Assembly (NCBI RefSeq): GCF_003967015.1
Contig: NZ_AP017560.1
Span: 2,046,001 to 2,110,000, forward strand
From: Pseudanabaena sp. ABRG5-3
GTDB taxonomy: Bacteria > Cyanobacteriota > Cyanobacteriia > Pseudanabaenales > Pseudanabaenaceae
Direction: 5' to 3'
DNA length: 64,000 nucleotides
Position numbers and translations under genes: made by a program. The notes below the pieces were generated by a model that was given only the letters and a program-made list of their open reading frames with translations, was not told the origin of the DNA and made no database searches. Position 1 is the stretch's first letter. Each line of letters opens with the position of its first letter. This document shows positions 1 to 8,173 of this stretch, piece after piece.

Positions 1-474
1 ATCCATCCTCAACTTGTGGCAATTGGAGATATCATATCGGCGGTTATCTACGATCTTCAGCCCATTTTAGAAAAAGAAGATGCAACGGTAGTGGTACAAA
101 TAGAGCCTGAGTTGAATCCTATTTGGGTCGATGCGGCTCATATCTATAGAGTCTTCCAAAACCTGATTGTTAATGCCATCAAACATAACCCACCTAACCT
201 CAAGCTAACGATTTCGGCAAATAACCATACTGAGAACATGATCCTGTGCGAAGTTATTGATAATGGAGTAGGCATGACGCATGAACAGAGCGAAATCCTG
301 TTTGAACTATATGCTCAAGGTAATGCTCAAAACAAACTTAATCGGCGATCGCTTAGTCTCGGTTTAGGCTTGTATATCTGTCGCCAAATTGTGCAAGCTC
401 ATGGTGGTGCGATCGGCGCAATTGGCGAACTAAATGTCGGCTCTCGTTTTTGGTTTACCTTAGCCAATTCCTAA
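1..474 (+). CDS. Sensor histidine kinase, C-terminal part (5' end outside window)
   Basis: The frame is open from base 1, so the gene starts upstream of the window. What remains is a GHKL/HATPase_c catalytic domain, which binds ATP and phosphorylates the kinase's own histidine. The N box reads FQNLIVNAIKHNPP, the G1 box VIDNGVGM and the G2 region LGLGLYICRQIVQAHGG, followed by the usual SRFWFTL ending. The sensor and the phosphoacceptor histidine domain are not visible, so the signal is unknown. A lone receiver-domain protein lies about 1.6 kb downstream on the same strand, but an opposite-strand gene separates them, so partnership is only a guess. Confidence 0.88.
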   Translation: MHPQLVAIGDIISAVIYDLQPILEKEDATVVVQIEPELNPIWVDAAHIYRVFQNLIVNAIKHNPPNLKLTISANNHTENMILCEVIDNGVGMTHEQSEILFELYAQGNAQNKLNRRSLSLGLGLYICRQIVQAHGGAIGAIGELNVGSRFWFTLANS

Positions 475-480
475 CATAAT

Positions 481-585
481 AACGTGAGTTCGACGAAGGT
501 GGAAAATGGTAAAAATCGCTAAGCGATTTTTACCATTTTCCGCCATTTACGCCGTGCTTTGCATAGCGCAAATGGCGATCACGTT
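481..585. repeat. MITE-like element, family 1 copy 1
   Basis: Left end AACGTGAGTTCG, right end GATCACGTT, so the outer 7 bases are inverted repeats. Inside is a perfect hairpin at 501-541 (arms about 20 bp, apex GCTAAGC). A second, looser palindrome (GCCATTTACGCC against GCGCAAATGGCG) fills the rest. Related elements lie near 1854, 29387, 31468 and 35113. Confidence 0.6.
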
Positions 586-675
586 TATAGCAGTAGCCGA
601 GACAAACTCAAAAGAGAATTGCGGCACTTAGTGCCGCAATTCTCTTTTGAGTTTATCCTAACTTGCCTTAGCTAT
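586..675. repeat. MITE-like element with long hairpin, family 3
   Basis: The outer ends TATAGCAG and TTAGCTATA are inverted. They enclose a near-perfect palindrome at 604-654 with an apex of GCACTTAGTGC. It ends right at the stop codon of the NERD gene, so the hairpin may also act as its terminator. The outer sequence resembles the elements at 31.3 and 31.7 kb. Confidence 0.5.
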
Positions 676-676
676 A

Positions 677-1756
677 TTACGTAGAAGAATTTGTATGGAA
701 CAGTCGTGATGTACTGCATTTGCCACACTCAGTAAAAAACTGCAAACCACTCTTCCGAAGCTTTTCGCGATCGCCACAGCTTGAACAAATATTTTTAATC
801 GCCGTATTTTTATCGCAGTCGTTACATTTAAAAAAGTAACTATGCACATACAAAATTGACAGATTTGAACTTTGACAATGGGCGCAAATATTTTGAGAAC
901 TTAGATTGATTTTTACACCTGATTTTACGACTGGTTTATGATTAATATCTGCTTTTTGGGGCAATTCTGAGGTAGTAGAAATAATTTTCTTTCGAGATAA
1001 ATCTGGTTTTACTTTTGCGATCGATTTCAAGGTTGGGTCAGATCCAACACTTGTCTGAGGAACATTAGAAAATATGGGTGCGCTATCATCTTTCACAACT
1101 CTAGCCTTTGTTGGTCTATGTTGTGCTAGTAAGAACTGGCTAATTCTTAGGACTTCATCTTTAGCCAAATCATAGGGAATTTCTAAACTAAGATTGAATA
1201 AACTATCTTTTTTGCGATAGTCTGCCACAAGCGCCTGCACCCTTACAGATACTTGATCGGCTTTGCAGACAATATCAAGCTTGTCATTCTTCGGACGATT
1301 AATAATGCCAGAATCTGAAATTGCTACTAACACATTGATCGGCATTCTTGTAAAGTGAACCTGTCTGCCAATAATTGTCTTATTGAGAAGATCTCCAACA
1401 TGATCCTCCAAATAGTCTTTGAGAAATTTCCCCTGTCGTTGCGCTTGCAAAATTGGTGATGGCATTCCTTGCCAAGCATTGTTAAACCAACGTTTCCATT
1501 CACCGAGTTCATTTACTTCTACACGAGTTGTAACGCTCTTACTTTCAATGATGACCATTCCATAACGATGTAATAGCAAATGATCGATCTGACAGGCATC
1601 ACCATCTTTTTCCAACCGTAAATTATTGAAAACTAGTATTTGGGGATCGTCTTTAAATTCCCTTTTTAAATAAAAAGCTAGTTGAGATTCAGCATGATAT
1701 CCAGCCTGTCCAAATTTATCGGTTGCTTCTATGTGATCTAGTTCTTTAATAATCAT
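677..1756 (-). CDS. NERD-domain nuclease-related protein with C-terminal zinc ribbons
   Basis: 359 aa. The N-terminal half fits the nuclease-related (NERD) domain, a PD-(D/E)XK-fold module: a helix with GYHAESQLAFYL, then QIDHLLL (D58), then VIIESKSV (E71 and K73), and the typical PSPILQAQRQ helix. The C-terminal third carries two Cys4 zinc-ribbon signatures, CAHC...CNDC and CSSC...CGKC, which usually contact nucleic acid or protein. Residues from about 215 to 285 between them are poorly conserved in appearance. The substrate is unknown; DNA processing is inferred from the fold only. It is a single gene, convergent with the kinase fragment. Confidence 0.82.
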   Translation of the reverse strand: MIIKELDHIEATDKFGQAGYHAESQLAFYLKREFKDDPQILVFNNLRLEKDGDACQIDHLLLHRYGMVIIESKSVTTRVEVNELGEWKRWFNNAWQGMPSPILQAQRQGKFLKDYLEDHVGDLLNKTIIGRQVHFTRMPINVLVAISDSGIINRPKNDKLDIVCKADQVSVRVQALVADYRKKDSLFNLSLEIPYDLAKDEVLRISQFLLAQHRPTKARVVKDDSAPIFSNVPQTSVGSDPTLKSIAKVKPDLSRKKIISTTSELPQKADINHKPVVKSGVKINLSSQNICAHCQSSNLSILYVHSYFFKCNDCDKNTAIKNICSSCGDREKLRKSGLQFFTECGKCSTSRLFHTNSST

Positions 1757-1853
1757 TGCTTTTATAAACCCCCAAACATTTTTTAATTTTTATCTCAGCA
1801 GATGTAGAAGCCCTTAATCATTCACTCTAGGATGATTTTTTAGTCCTTAAAAA

Positions 1854-1925
1854 AACGTGAGTTCGATAACGCCATTTGCGCGGCGCGAAGCGCCGCGCAA
1901 ATGGCGGAAAACGGCAAAAAAATAA
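1854..1925. repeat. MITE-like element, family 1 copy 2 (right end missing)
   Basis: Begins AACGTGAGTTCG like the copy at 481. It contains a strong palindrome at 1870-1906 (CGCCATTTGCGCGGCG, loop CGAAG, and its complement). No matching right terminal repeat is seen, so it is probably truncated. It sits just upstream of the receiver-domain gene and may affect its expression. Confidence 0.5.
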
Positions 1926-2057
1926 TCATTTAGATTGGGATTTTGTGAAATCCTGTATCGATCTCTTTGCCTCAGATTATCTTCACTTTTATTCTCTAAT
2001 ATTGGCTACAAAGATACAACCCCATGATTACGAAGTAAAATTTTACTTCCAAACCAA

Positions 2058-2441
2058 ATGACAATAGAATCTCAAAAAAATATTGTATTGATCGACGATG
2101 ATGAACATATTTGCGAAGTTGTGCAGTTTTGTGTAGAAATATTCAGCAAATGGAAAGTGATAACTGCTAGAACGGGGCAAGAGGGATTAGCCGCGATCGC
2201 ATTAGTCAGACCTGACGCGATTTTATTGGATATACAAATGCCAGAAATGGATGGTTTTGCTGTTCTCGAAGAACTACAGGCTAATCCTCATCTTTTTAAT
2301 ATCCCTGTGGTGTTATTGACTGCTCTAGTCGAACTAACCGAACCCCAAAATATTGATCGTTTAAGAGTCCGAGGAGCGATCTCTAAACCTTGTCATCCCA
2401 CCCAAATTTCTTCTCAAATTTCTCAGATTCTCGGTTGGTAA
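2058..2441 (+). CDS. Single-domain response regulator (receiver domain)
   Basis: 127 aa, only a CheY-like receiver domain with no output domain. The acidic pocket is LIDDDE (D13, D14), the phosphoacceptor is D58 in LLDIQMPEMDG, the switch threonine is T88 in LLTAL, and the conserved lysine is K110 in ISKP. It would be phosphorylated by a histidine kinase and act through protein contact. The C-terminal QISQILGW is normal for the family. The partner kinase cannot be assigned from sequence; the kinase fragment at the window start is one candidate. Confidence 0.88.
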   Translation: MTIESQKNIVLIDDDEHICEVVQFCVEIFSKWKVITARTGQEGLAAIALVRPDAILLDIQMPEMDGFAVLEELQANPHLFNIPVVLLTALVELTEPQNIDRLRVRGAISKPCHPTQISSQISQILGW

Positions 2442-2483
2442 AATAGCGATCGCTTGATACTCACCTTCTTACTCCCTTCCCAG

Positions 2484-2530
2484 CCAAGAAATAGCGGTGC
2501 AGGGCAAATCCCTGCACCGCTATTTCTTGG
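2484..2530. repeat. Long perfect hairpin downstream of the receiver gene
   Basis: Arms CCAAGAAATAGCGGTGCAGG and complement flank the apex GCAAAT. There is no clear T-run, so it may be a repeat element rather than a strong terminator. Confidence 0.55.
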
Positions 2531-2561
2531 TTTTATATGTCTATGTCTCTAGAGGTAAAAC

Positions 2562-2596
2562 AAAAAAGAGGATGTGCAAAGCACATCCTCTTTTTT
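2562..2596. terminator. Bidirectional rho-independent terminator
   Basis: AAAAAAGAGGATGTGC-AAA-GCACATCCTCTTTTTT is a perfect stem with A and T tracts on either side. It lies between the convergent receiver gene and desA, so it can serve both. Confidence 0.8.
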
Positions 2597-2609
2597 ATTG
2601 AGTAATTAA

Positions 2610-3650
2610 CTAAACTGCTTTATTCGCAGTATCGACTTCAGCGAAAGTTTTGTAGCATTTCTCAGAGTCGTAGATATGACAGCGATCGCCAATATCCTTC
2701 ATCAACTCCCATGAGAACTTAGTCTTATACATATACTGTCCCCAATTTTCATCTAGAGACTTGTGTGCTAAGCGTAAGTTGTAGGAAGGAATGCCAGTAG
2801 AAACATGGTGAGGAACGTGAACATTAATGTCGTGACATAGCCATTCCACCCAAGCTGGATAGTCGCAATGTACAGTTCCAGTTAGCTGATCAGTTGCAGC
2901 GTGCCATTTGTCTGGACTCTTAAACTGAATATCTGGCATCGTGTGGTGAACAAGGGTGAAGGTACTCATCCAGAAGTGATAAACCAACCAAGGCATCAAA
3001 AAGAAATTGATAAATCCTAAGAAACCTGTGGTGTAAATCAAAGCAGGAATAGCGATCGCACCAAACACGATCACTAAGCGGTAGGAGAACTTCACTTGTT
3101 CTTGTTGACGCTCAGGATAGAGACTGGCATCGAAGTGCAAATTTGCCCAATGTAAAATCGATCCCAACCACCAAAAATTGGTGCGAATCATGCGATAAAC
3201 ATTAGAAATTAAACCTTTGCCTTCTTCGTACTGTTCGACAGTGAAGGGATACCAAGCATTATCTTCACCCATTTTATTGGTATGCAGGTGATGGTGATCA
3301 TGCTTGAAACGCCAACCGTGAAACGGGTATAGCAGTGGCAAAAAGGCAATATGCCCAACGAGGTCATTCACCCAGCTTTTGTTAGAAAAAGAGCGATGTC
3401 CACAATCATGACCAATTACGAACCAGCCTGTCAGTGCAGTACCAGTAAAAATCCAAGCGAAAGGTAACAGATACCAAGGAGAAAAGGCGATGCTGGCATA
3501 ACCAAGCGCGGCGGCTGTTACGGAAAACAATACACCTAACCAAGCTCTGAGAGGCTTTTTCTCAAAGTATTCGGATGGGATAGTTTTAATGATGTCGCGG
3601 AGGGTGGTCTCAGGCGTAAGAGTGTGTGAGGAGTTTTGTATGGCAACCAC
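2610..3650 (-). CDS. desA: Delta-12 acyl-lipid fatty acid desaturase (DesA type)
   Basis: 346 aa membrane di-iron desaturase that introduces the delta-12 double bond into membrane-lipid acyl chains, using ferredoxin as electron donor in cyanobacteria. The three histidine boxes are visible: HDCGH (81-85), HDHHH (117-121) and HVPHH (278-282), with hydrophobic spans around 40-80 and 190-235. [18 protein letters not shown] favours DesA over the omega-3 enzyme DesB. The start is GTG, overlapping the preceding small gene's stop by one base (TAGTG), which indicates translational coupling. Delta-12 specificity is inferred from overall resemblance. Confidence 0.85.
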   Translation of the reverse strand: MVAIQNSSHTLTPETTLRDIIKTIPSEYFEKKPLRAWLGVLFSVTAAALGYASIAFSPWYLLPFAWIFTGTALTGWFVIGHDCGHRSFSNKSWVNDLVGHIAFLPLLYPFHGWRFKHDHHHLHTNKMGEDNAWYPFTVEQYEEGKGLISNVYRMIRTNFWWLGSILHWANLHFDASLYPERQQEQVKFSYRLVIVFGAIAIPALIYTTGFLGFINFFLMPWLVYHFWMSTFTLVHHTMPDIQFKSPDKWHAATDQLTGTVHCDYPAWVEWLCHDINVHVPHHVSTGIPSYNLRLAHKSLDENWGQYMYKTKFSWELMKDIGDRCHIYDSEKCYKTFAEVDTANKAV

Positions 3651-3832
3651 TACTGAGCACTCCCTGCGGTGGTCAATCTTTGACGGCTCAAGCTTTGTAG
3701 TTGCTGAAAAAGAACATCGATGTCGGATTGCAATTCCGCTAGTTCAGCTTGAACTTCTTCGGAATATAACTTTTTGGCGGTTACGTTCAATGTAGAAATC
3801 TCTTTTGTTGGGGCTTCAGTTTGTTTGCTCAT
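3650..3832 (-). CDS. Small coiled-coil protein coupled to desA
   Basis: 60 aa, not recognised as a named family. The middle (about 22-50) is a charged heptad-like helix, [20 protein letters not shown]. Its stop codon shares one base with the GTG start of desA, so the two are almost certainly one transcript with coupled translation. It may be a small accessory or regulatory peptide for the desaturase, but that is inferred from position only. An A/T-rich inverted repeat (TTTAAAACG-TTTTTAAAACG) lies directly upstream at about 3840-3860. Confidence 0.6.
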   Translation of the reverse strand: MSKQTEAPTKEISTLNVTAKKLYSEEVQAELAELQSDIDVLFQQLQSLSRQRLTTAGSAQ

Positions 3833-4084
3833 ACTTTCCTTTAAAACGTTTTTAAAACGTTGCGATCACACCACAAAAATATTTATGACTCAGATTCTAG
3901 CCTATGTTATGTGTATTTTTGTATACCCATAAACATATCTAATGAGTAATTATACGGATATGGATAATTTCCTCTGTCACTTGCGCCACACTTATACCTA
4001 GAGATAAGTTGTAGCTAAAACAGACAGGTTTCAGAAAACTATTGTTCCTCTAGTTATTTAGGTGGTTGCAAACTATGATAAGCC

Positions 4085-4480
4085 TTAGTATTTAGTGCCA
4101 AGAGGTGTATCAGCAAACAGAATGGGGGCGATCGCAGCGGCTGATCCCAAGCGATCATCAAGATATTCTTCGAGACTGTAGTACTGATCCATGCGATCGC
4201 ATAATCCTTCTGGGCTAAGGCTTTGGATATTGTGGCTAATGATATAGCTTTGGGCTGCCGAACCACGAAAGGCAGCAAAGGCTTCTTCGCAATAGGCTTG
4301 TTTGGAGTCATGGGAGGCTGAGATCCAATCAGAGCCGTGCATATTACCACTAAGAATCGGTTGACCATTGGCTGGAATCACGGGACGACGTTCTGCGGCG
4401 ATCGCTGGATTCGATGTCATGCAGAAGATCGCCGTAAGAATTAAGCAGAAATTAATCAGGATACCTAAAATTTTGTTCAT
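4085..4480 (-). CDS. Secreted protein of unknown function
   Basis: 131 aa. The N-terminus has a clear Sec signal peptide: MNK, a hydrophobic core to about residue 25, then the type-I cleavage motif AIA-AE around 29. The mature part contains paired cysteines (YCEEAF and GLCDRM) that could form a disulfide in the periplasm. No catalytic signature is seen. It looks like one of the short conserved exported proteins of cyanobacteria. It is monocistronic, with its own 3' flank. Confidence 0.65.
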   Translation of the reverse strand: MNKILGILINFCLILTAIFCMTSNPAIAAERRPVIPANGQPILSGNMHGSDWISASHDSKQAYCEEAFAAFRGSAAQSYIISHNIQSLSPEGLCDRMDQYYSLEEYLDDRLGSAAAIAPILFADTPLGTKY

Positions 4481-4926
4481 AATTCATTCAAAAGTTAATC
4501 AAAAATCAATCAAAAGGCTTTGCTAAAAAACAGATTTAATATTGATACAAGTCTTATTCATCAAGGATTTGCCAAGGTCTAGCGCTAGAATTTTCGATCA
4601 TAATCTTGAAGAATTTGAAAATTTTTTGGAGTTAACTGATCCCAGCGCACAGGTCATTAAGGTTTGATAACAATTACTGATTAATCGCACTAACCATATC
4701 AAAATGGTAATTGCAATGCTATCGAATAGGTTGTGCAATCAAATTTCTAGGGATTTTTAAAATTTTTCTTAAAAGCTTAGTTATGATGATTTCATTAAAC
4801 TGGTGTTGTATACGATACAGAAAAAATTCATTTCTTCAAAAGGATTTTGTGCTTAGATAAAGTCTTGTGCTTTTCCTCGGATAACTCTCCAAGAACATTA
4901 ATTTATTACATTCCCAAGTCCGCCCA
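4481..4926. other. Gene-free AT-rich region upstream of pipX
   Basis: 446 bp between divergent genes. No supported ORF or RNA. A short inverted repeat, TGTAT-ACG-ATACA, lies at 4807-4819, about 110 bp before pipX. No good GTA-N8-TAC NtcA site was found. The pipX and secreted-protein promoters must lie here. Confidence 0.4.
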
Positions 4927-5196
4927 ATGTCCGAACATTATCTAAATCATCCTACTTTTGGCTTGCTATCTCGCCTATGTAGGGTAGATGAGTTTCGTAG
5001 TTTATTTACTACACTCTATGCACAAAGGTTATTCTTCCTGATTACCAATAGTCCTGAAGGTATTCAATTTGAGCCTGTCTCGCGAGCAGATGCTAAGCTC
5101 ATGGTTGAGAATCAGATGCGATCGCTACGTCGCCTTGGCTCTGATACAGATCAAAAAAATCTCCAACATATTTACAAACGCACTTTTTCCCAATGA
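4927..5196 (+). CDS. pipX: PII-interacting protein X, NtcA co-activator
   Basis: 89 aa, the usual PipX length. The N-terminal Tudor-like body MSEHYLNHPTFGLLSRLCRV and TLYAQRLFFLIT, followed by the two C-terminal helices ADAKLMVENQMRSLRRLG, are diagnostic. PipX binds NtcA as co-activator at high 2-oxoglutarate and is sequestered by PII (GlnB) at low 2-oxoglutarate, so it links carbon/nitrogen status to transcription. It overlaps the start of ispE by four bases (ATGA), implying coupled translation. Confidence 0.92.
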   Translation: MSEHYLNHPTFGLLSRLCRVDEFRSLFTTLYAQRLFFLITNSPEGIQFEPVSRADAKLMVENQMRSLRRLGSDTDQKNLQHIYKRTFSQ

Positions 5197-6101
5197 CCTC
5201 GCGTATTTCTCTCAAGGCTGCGGCAAAAATTAATCTTTACCTAGAGATTACGGGCAATCGACCTGATGGATATCACGATTTGGTGATGATCTTGCAGAGT
5301 ATTGATCTATGTGATCGCGTCGATCTTCGGAAAATTGGTACAGATGAAATTCAAGTAACTTGTACTAATCCTGAAGTACCTTGCGATCGCAGTAACCTTG
5401 CATATAAAGCCGCCGCCTTGATGCAGAGTAACTTTCCAGAAATTGGAGGAGTCGAAATTGCGATCGACAAGCAAATTCCGATGGGAGCAGGTTTAGCTGG
5501 GGGATCAGCAAATGCGGCGGCAGTTTTAGTGGGGATCGATCGCCTGTGGAATTTGGGACTTACCCAGTCACAGATTTGTGATCTTGCGGCGCAGTTAGGT
5601 TCTGATATTCCCTTTTGTGTAGTCGGTGGTACGGCTTTGGCGACAGGTCGTGGGGAGATTTTGTCACCGTTGCCCGATCTCAAGGATTTAGTTCTAGTAA
5701 TTTGCAAGCCACGCCATATTTCGATCTCCACCGTCTGGGCATATCAAACCTTCCGATCGCAGAGTTTGCTGACAAACAATCCCACTAAACATGAGGCTCT
5801 CTCTAGTCACATGGTTGCCGTGATCGCGGCGGCTGAAGAATCTACACCAGCAAAAATCGGGCGGTTGCTGTATAACGATTTAGAACGAGCGGTATTGCCT
5901 GAGTATTCTGAACTTGTAGATCTAAAAAATAAATTGCTGGAACAGGAATGTCTCGGTGCAATGATGTCAGGTTCGGGATCAACGATGTTTGCGATCGCCG
6001 CAGATTTAGATCGCGCCCATCAAATTGCGGAAGCAGTCCGAACCGATGATATTGATGTATGGGTTGTGAAGAGTTTAGTTAGATCGATTTTTGATGCTTA
6101 A
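5193..6101 (+). CDS. ispE: 4-diphosphocytidyl-2-C-methyl-D-erythritol kinase
   Basis: 302 aa GHMP-family kinase of the MEP isoprenoid pathway: ATP phosphorylates CDP-ME to CDP-ME 2-phosphate, feeding carotenoid, phytol and quinone synthesis. Visible: substrate-binding AKINLYLEITGNRPDGYHDL (11-30), the GHMP phosphate loop PMGAGLAGGSANAAA (96-110), LGSDIPF with the catalytic aspartate D138, and the C-terminal glycine motif SGSGSTMF. Length is normal. Translation is coupled to pipX by an ATGA overlap. Confidence 0.95.
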   Translation: MTSRISLKAAAKINLYLEITGNRPDGYHDLVMILQSIDLCDRVDLRKIGTDEIQVTCTNPEVPCDRSNLAYKAAALMQSNFPEIGGVEIAIDKQIPMGAGLAGGSANAAAVLVGIDRLWNLGLTQSQICDLAAQLGSDIPFCVVGGTALATGRGEILSPLPDLKDLVLVICKPRHISISTVWAYQTFRSQSLLTNNPTKHEALSSHMVAVIAAAEESTPAKIGRLLYNDLERAVLPEYSELVDLKNKLLEQECLGAMMSGSGSTMFAIAADLDRAHQIAEAVRTDDIDVWVVKSLVRSIFDA

Positions 6102-6103
6102 CA

Positions 6104-6139
6104 ATCACAGAAAATAGGCTGAAGCCTATTTTCTGTGAT
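6104..6139. terminator. Hairpin between convergent ispE and the Crp-type regulator
   Basis: ATCACAGAAAATAGGC-TGAA-GCCTATTTTCTGTGAT is a perfect palindrome just after the ispE stop; its last bases reach the stop codon of the opposing gene. It probably terminates both transcripts, although there is no U-tract. Confidence 0.6.
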
Positions 6140-6834
6140 CAATCACTTGTGTCTTGTAAGCGATCACGATCTAGTAACTCAATCTGTGAACCATTGATGG
6201 CGATTAAGCCTTCACTACTGAGCCGATATAAAGCCCTAGATAGAGTTGCGGGAATTGTTCCTAAAGTGGCAGCTAGTTGAGTTTTGGTGACATCTAAATT
6301 GATGATATGCGCTTGATGAGAGCGATCGCTTAAATCCAATAAGTAAGAAGCTAATCTCTGCGGTACGTCTTTGCATGACAGTTCCTCAACCATATGCGCC
6401 AGTTTGCGCGAATGTGTAGCCAGACTCATCAACATATTGATGGCGATCGCAGGATATTGATGGAGCAGTTCTAGAAAAGCTAACCGAGGGAAAAAGATTA
6501 ATTCTGTATATTCCAAAGCGATCGCGGATGCGGGGAAGCATTTCCCATCGAGGGCAGGAACTTCGGCAAAGTAATCACGCACACCTAGCAAATGCATGAT
6601 TTGTTCTTTACCGTTAGATGCCATTTTAAATACCTTGACTCTCCCCTCTTGCACCACAAAAAATCCTGTCGCTTCACTGTCTTGGATAAAAATCATTTCT
6701 CCCTTTTGAAACTTTTGTAGTTGCGAAATTTGGACTAGTGGCTCAAGTTGCTCTAGGGATAATCCTTGAAAAATTAGAGTTGTTTGTAACCAGTTACTAA
6801 ATTCGGATTTATTCACTTCTTTCCTGTATTTCAT
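6139..6834 (-). CDS. Crp/Fnr-family regulator, DNR/NNR-like, beside glbN-ric
   Basis: 231 aa. An N-terminal cyclic-nucleotide-binding-like beta barrel (about 17-125) carries no cysteine cluster of the FNR type, then a dimer helix (about 125-155) and a winged helix-turn-helix (about 155-220). The recognition helix is IPATLSRAL (194-202). The Ser-Arg of FNR/DNR proteins is present, but the usual Glu three residues before the Ser is Ala196. It is divergent from glbN and ric, genes for NO/oxygen chemistry and Fe-S repair, with an FNR-type operator between them. An NO- or redox-responsive activator is therefore the likely role (inference). No cAMP-binding signature is obvious. Confidence 0.8.
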   Translation of the reverse strand: MKYRKEVNKSEFSNWLQTTLIFQGLSLEQLEPLVQISQLQKFQKGEMIFIQDSEATGFFVVQEGRVKVFKMASNGKEQIMHLLGVRDYFAEVPALDGKCFPASAIALEYTELIFFPRLAFLELLHQYPAIAINMLMSLATHSRKLAHMVEELSCKDVPQRLASYLLDLSDRSHQAHIINLDVTKTQLAATLGTIPATLSRALYRLSSEGLIAINGSQIELLDRDRLQDTSD

Positions 6835-6860
6835 GAAGCGTAAAGCTTTGGATTTATCTT

Positions 6861-6874
6861 TTGACTTAAATCAA
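6861..6874 (+). promoter_or_regulatory. FNR/DNR-type operator in the glbN promoter
   Basis: TTGAC-TTAA-ATCAA matches the FNR/DNR consensus TTGAT-N4-ATCAA except for one base. Its centre is 6867.5. A -10-like TATGCT at 6897-6902 would place transcription start near 6909, putting the operator at about -41.5, the standard class II activator position. Confidence 0.65.
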
Positions 6875-6928
6875 AGGATTTTAGTGGATATGCTCCTATG
6901 CTGTCCTCATAAGACAGAAGGAAATCCC

Positions 6929-7303
6929 ATGACAACATTGTTTGAAAAACTTGGTGGTGCTGAGGCTGTTGACCTAGCAGTAGATCGATTCTATGAAAGA
7001 GTATTACAAGATGATCGCATCAAACACTTTTTTGCGAATACCGATATGGCAAAACAGCGATCGCACCAAAAAGCCTTTCTCACCTACGCCTTCGGTGGTA
7101 CGGACAAATACGACGGTCGCTATATGCGCGAAGCTCACAAGGAACTAGTAGAAAAGCAGGGCTTAAACAGTAGTCACTTTGAAGCGGTTGCCGAAGATTT
7201 GATGATTACGCTCAAGGATATGGGAGTTGCCGATGAACTCTTGGCAGAAGTGGCGGCAGTAGCGGCGGCTCCACAACATAAAAAAGATGTTTTGAACGGC
7301 TAA
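6929..7303 (+). CDS. glbN: Group I truncated hemoglobin (GlbN type)
   Basis: I start it at the ATG at 6929, preceded by GAAGGA, rather than at the upstream in-frame codon at 6833, which lies within the promoter. This gives 124 aa, the same length as Synechocystis GlbN. The key histidines fall at the same numbers as in that protein: His46 (distal), His70 (proximal, MREAHKELV) and His117 (APQHKKD), the residue that links covalently to a heme vinyl. The protein likely scavenges NO or reactive nitrogen species in the cytoplasm. It is followed by ric and probably activated by the divergent Crp-type regulator. Confidence 0.9.
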   Translation: MTTLFEKLGGAEAVDLAVDRFYERVLQDDRIKHFFANTDMAKQRSHQKAFLTYAFGGTDKYDGRYMREAHKELVEKQGLNSSHFEAVAEDLMITLKDMGVADELLAEVAAVAAAPQHKKDVLNG

Positions 7304-7310
7304 ATATTTG

Positions 7311-7339
7311 CCAAGATTTCGGCTTTGCCGAAATCTTGG
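7311..7339. repeat. Hairpin between glbN and ric
   Basis: CCAAGATTTCGGC-TTT-GCCGAAATCTTGG is a perfect 13-bp stem with no T-run. It could be an intercistronic stabiliser or attenuator that sets the glbN:ric ratio. Confidence 0.6.
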
Positions 7340-7365
7340 TACAGATAAAAAAGGAGATTAAAGAT

Positions 7366-8082
7366 ATGACAACTTTTCAAATCAGTGACACCGTAGGCGA
7401 CATCGTTCGCGATCGTCCTTCCCTTTCACGATTGTTTGAGCAAGCCAAGGTTGACTATTGCTGTGGTGGTAAGAAAACGCTCGATGAAGCATGTCGTAAA
7501 CAAGGGATTGATCCTCAAGTATTTCTCACACAGTTAGAAGCGATCGCTACCTCAAGTCAGGAACCAGAACTAAACATCACAACTTTATCTCTGACAGAAT
7601 TAGCTGATCACATCGAGCAAACCCACCATGCTTACCTCCATACAGAACTTCCTCGTTTGGAACGAATGGTCACAAAAATTGCGGCGGTACATGGCGATCG
7701 GGAACCACGTCTACATCAAATTAAGGATATCTTTTTAGCTGTATCCCAAGAGTTAGCAACACATTTGCAGAAAGAAGAACGGATTTTATTCCCAATGATT
7801 CGGCAGTTAGAAGCTAGTACAACAACTCCACAATTCCACTGTGGCACGATTGCGAATCCTGTACGTCAAATGGAATTTGAACATGATGATGCGGGTGTTG
7901 CACTGGGTCAATTGCGGCAACTCACTGACAATTACATTCCCCCTGACTGGGCTTGCAACACCTATCGCGCCATGCTGGATGGATTACTGAACTTTGAGCA
8001 GGATATGCACCAACATATTCATAAGGAAAACAATGTGCTGTTTCCTAAGGCGATCGCTCTAGAACAATCCAAAGCTAATTAG
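7366..8082 (+). CDS. ric: Iron-sulfur cluster repair protein (RIC/YtfE/ScdA)
   Basis: The ATG at 7366 has an AAGGAG box nine bases upstream and gives 238 aa; the in-frame upstream start reads through the intercistronic hairpin. The N-terminal ScdA_N domain has the CC motif VDYCCGGKKTL (Cys32-Cys33). The rest is a hemerythrin-like di-iron domain with THHAYLH, HLQKEERILFP, MEFEHDDAG and HIHKENNVLFP. RIC proteins restore Fe-S clusters damaged by NO or oxidants. Pairing with glbN under an FNR-type regulator makes a nitrosative-stress operon. Confidence 0.92.
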   Translation: MTTFQISDTVGDIVRDRPSLSRLFEQAKVDYCCGGKKTLDEACRKQGIDPQVFLTQLEAIATSSQEPELNITTLSLTELADHIEQTHHAYLHTELPRLERMVTKIAAVHGDREPRLHQIKDIFLAVSQELATHLQKEERILFPMIRQLEASTTTPQFHCGTIANPVRQMEFEHDDAGVALGQLRQLTDNYIPPDWACNTYRAMLDGLLNFEQDMHQHIHKENNVLFPKAIALEQSKAN

Positions 8083-8135
8083 AGACTAAGCGATTAAGGA
8101 ACATCGGAATTAGCTAATGTGATCCCTTAATAAGA

Positions 8136-8165
8136 AAGACCTTCCTGCGTAAGCAGGAAGGTCTT
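8136..8165. terminator. Terminator between convergent ric and murA
   Basis: AAGACCTTCCTGC-GTAA-GCAGGAAGGTCTT followed by TTATTT; A-rich on the other side, so likely bidirectional. Confidence 0.75.
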
Positions 8166-8173
8166 TTATTTAT

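Noticed and set aside
1876-2061. 61-aa ORF overlapping the receiver gene by ATGA
   Set aside because: Its first third is the palindrome of a MITE-like element and the rest has no family features; the overlap is probably chance.
4700-4926. NtcA site upstream of pipX
   Set aside because: Only GTA-N5-TAC and the TGTAT-ACG-ATACA repeat were seen; neither has the N8 spacing NtcA requires.
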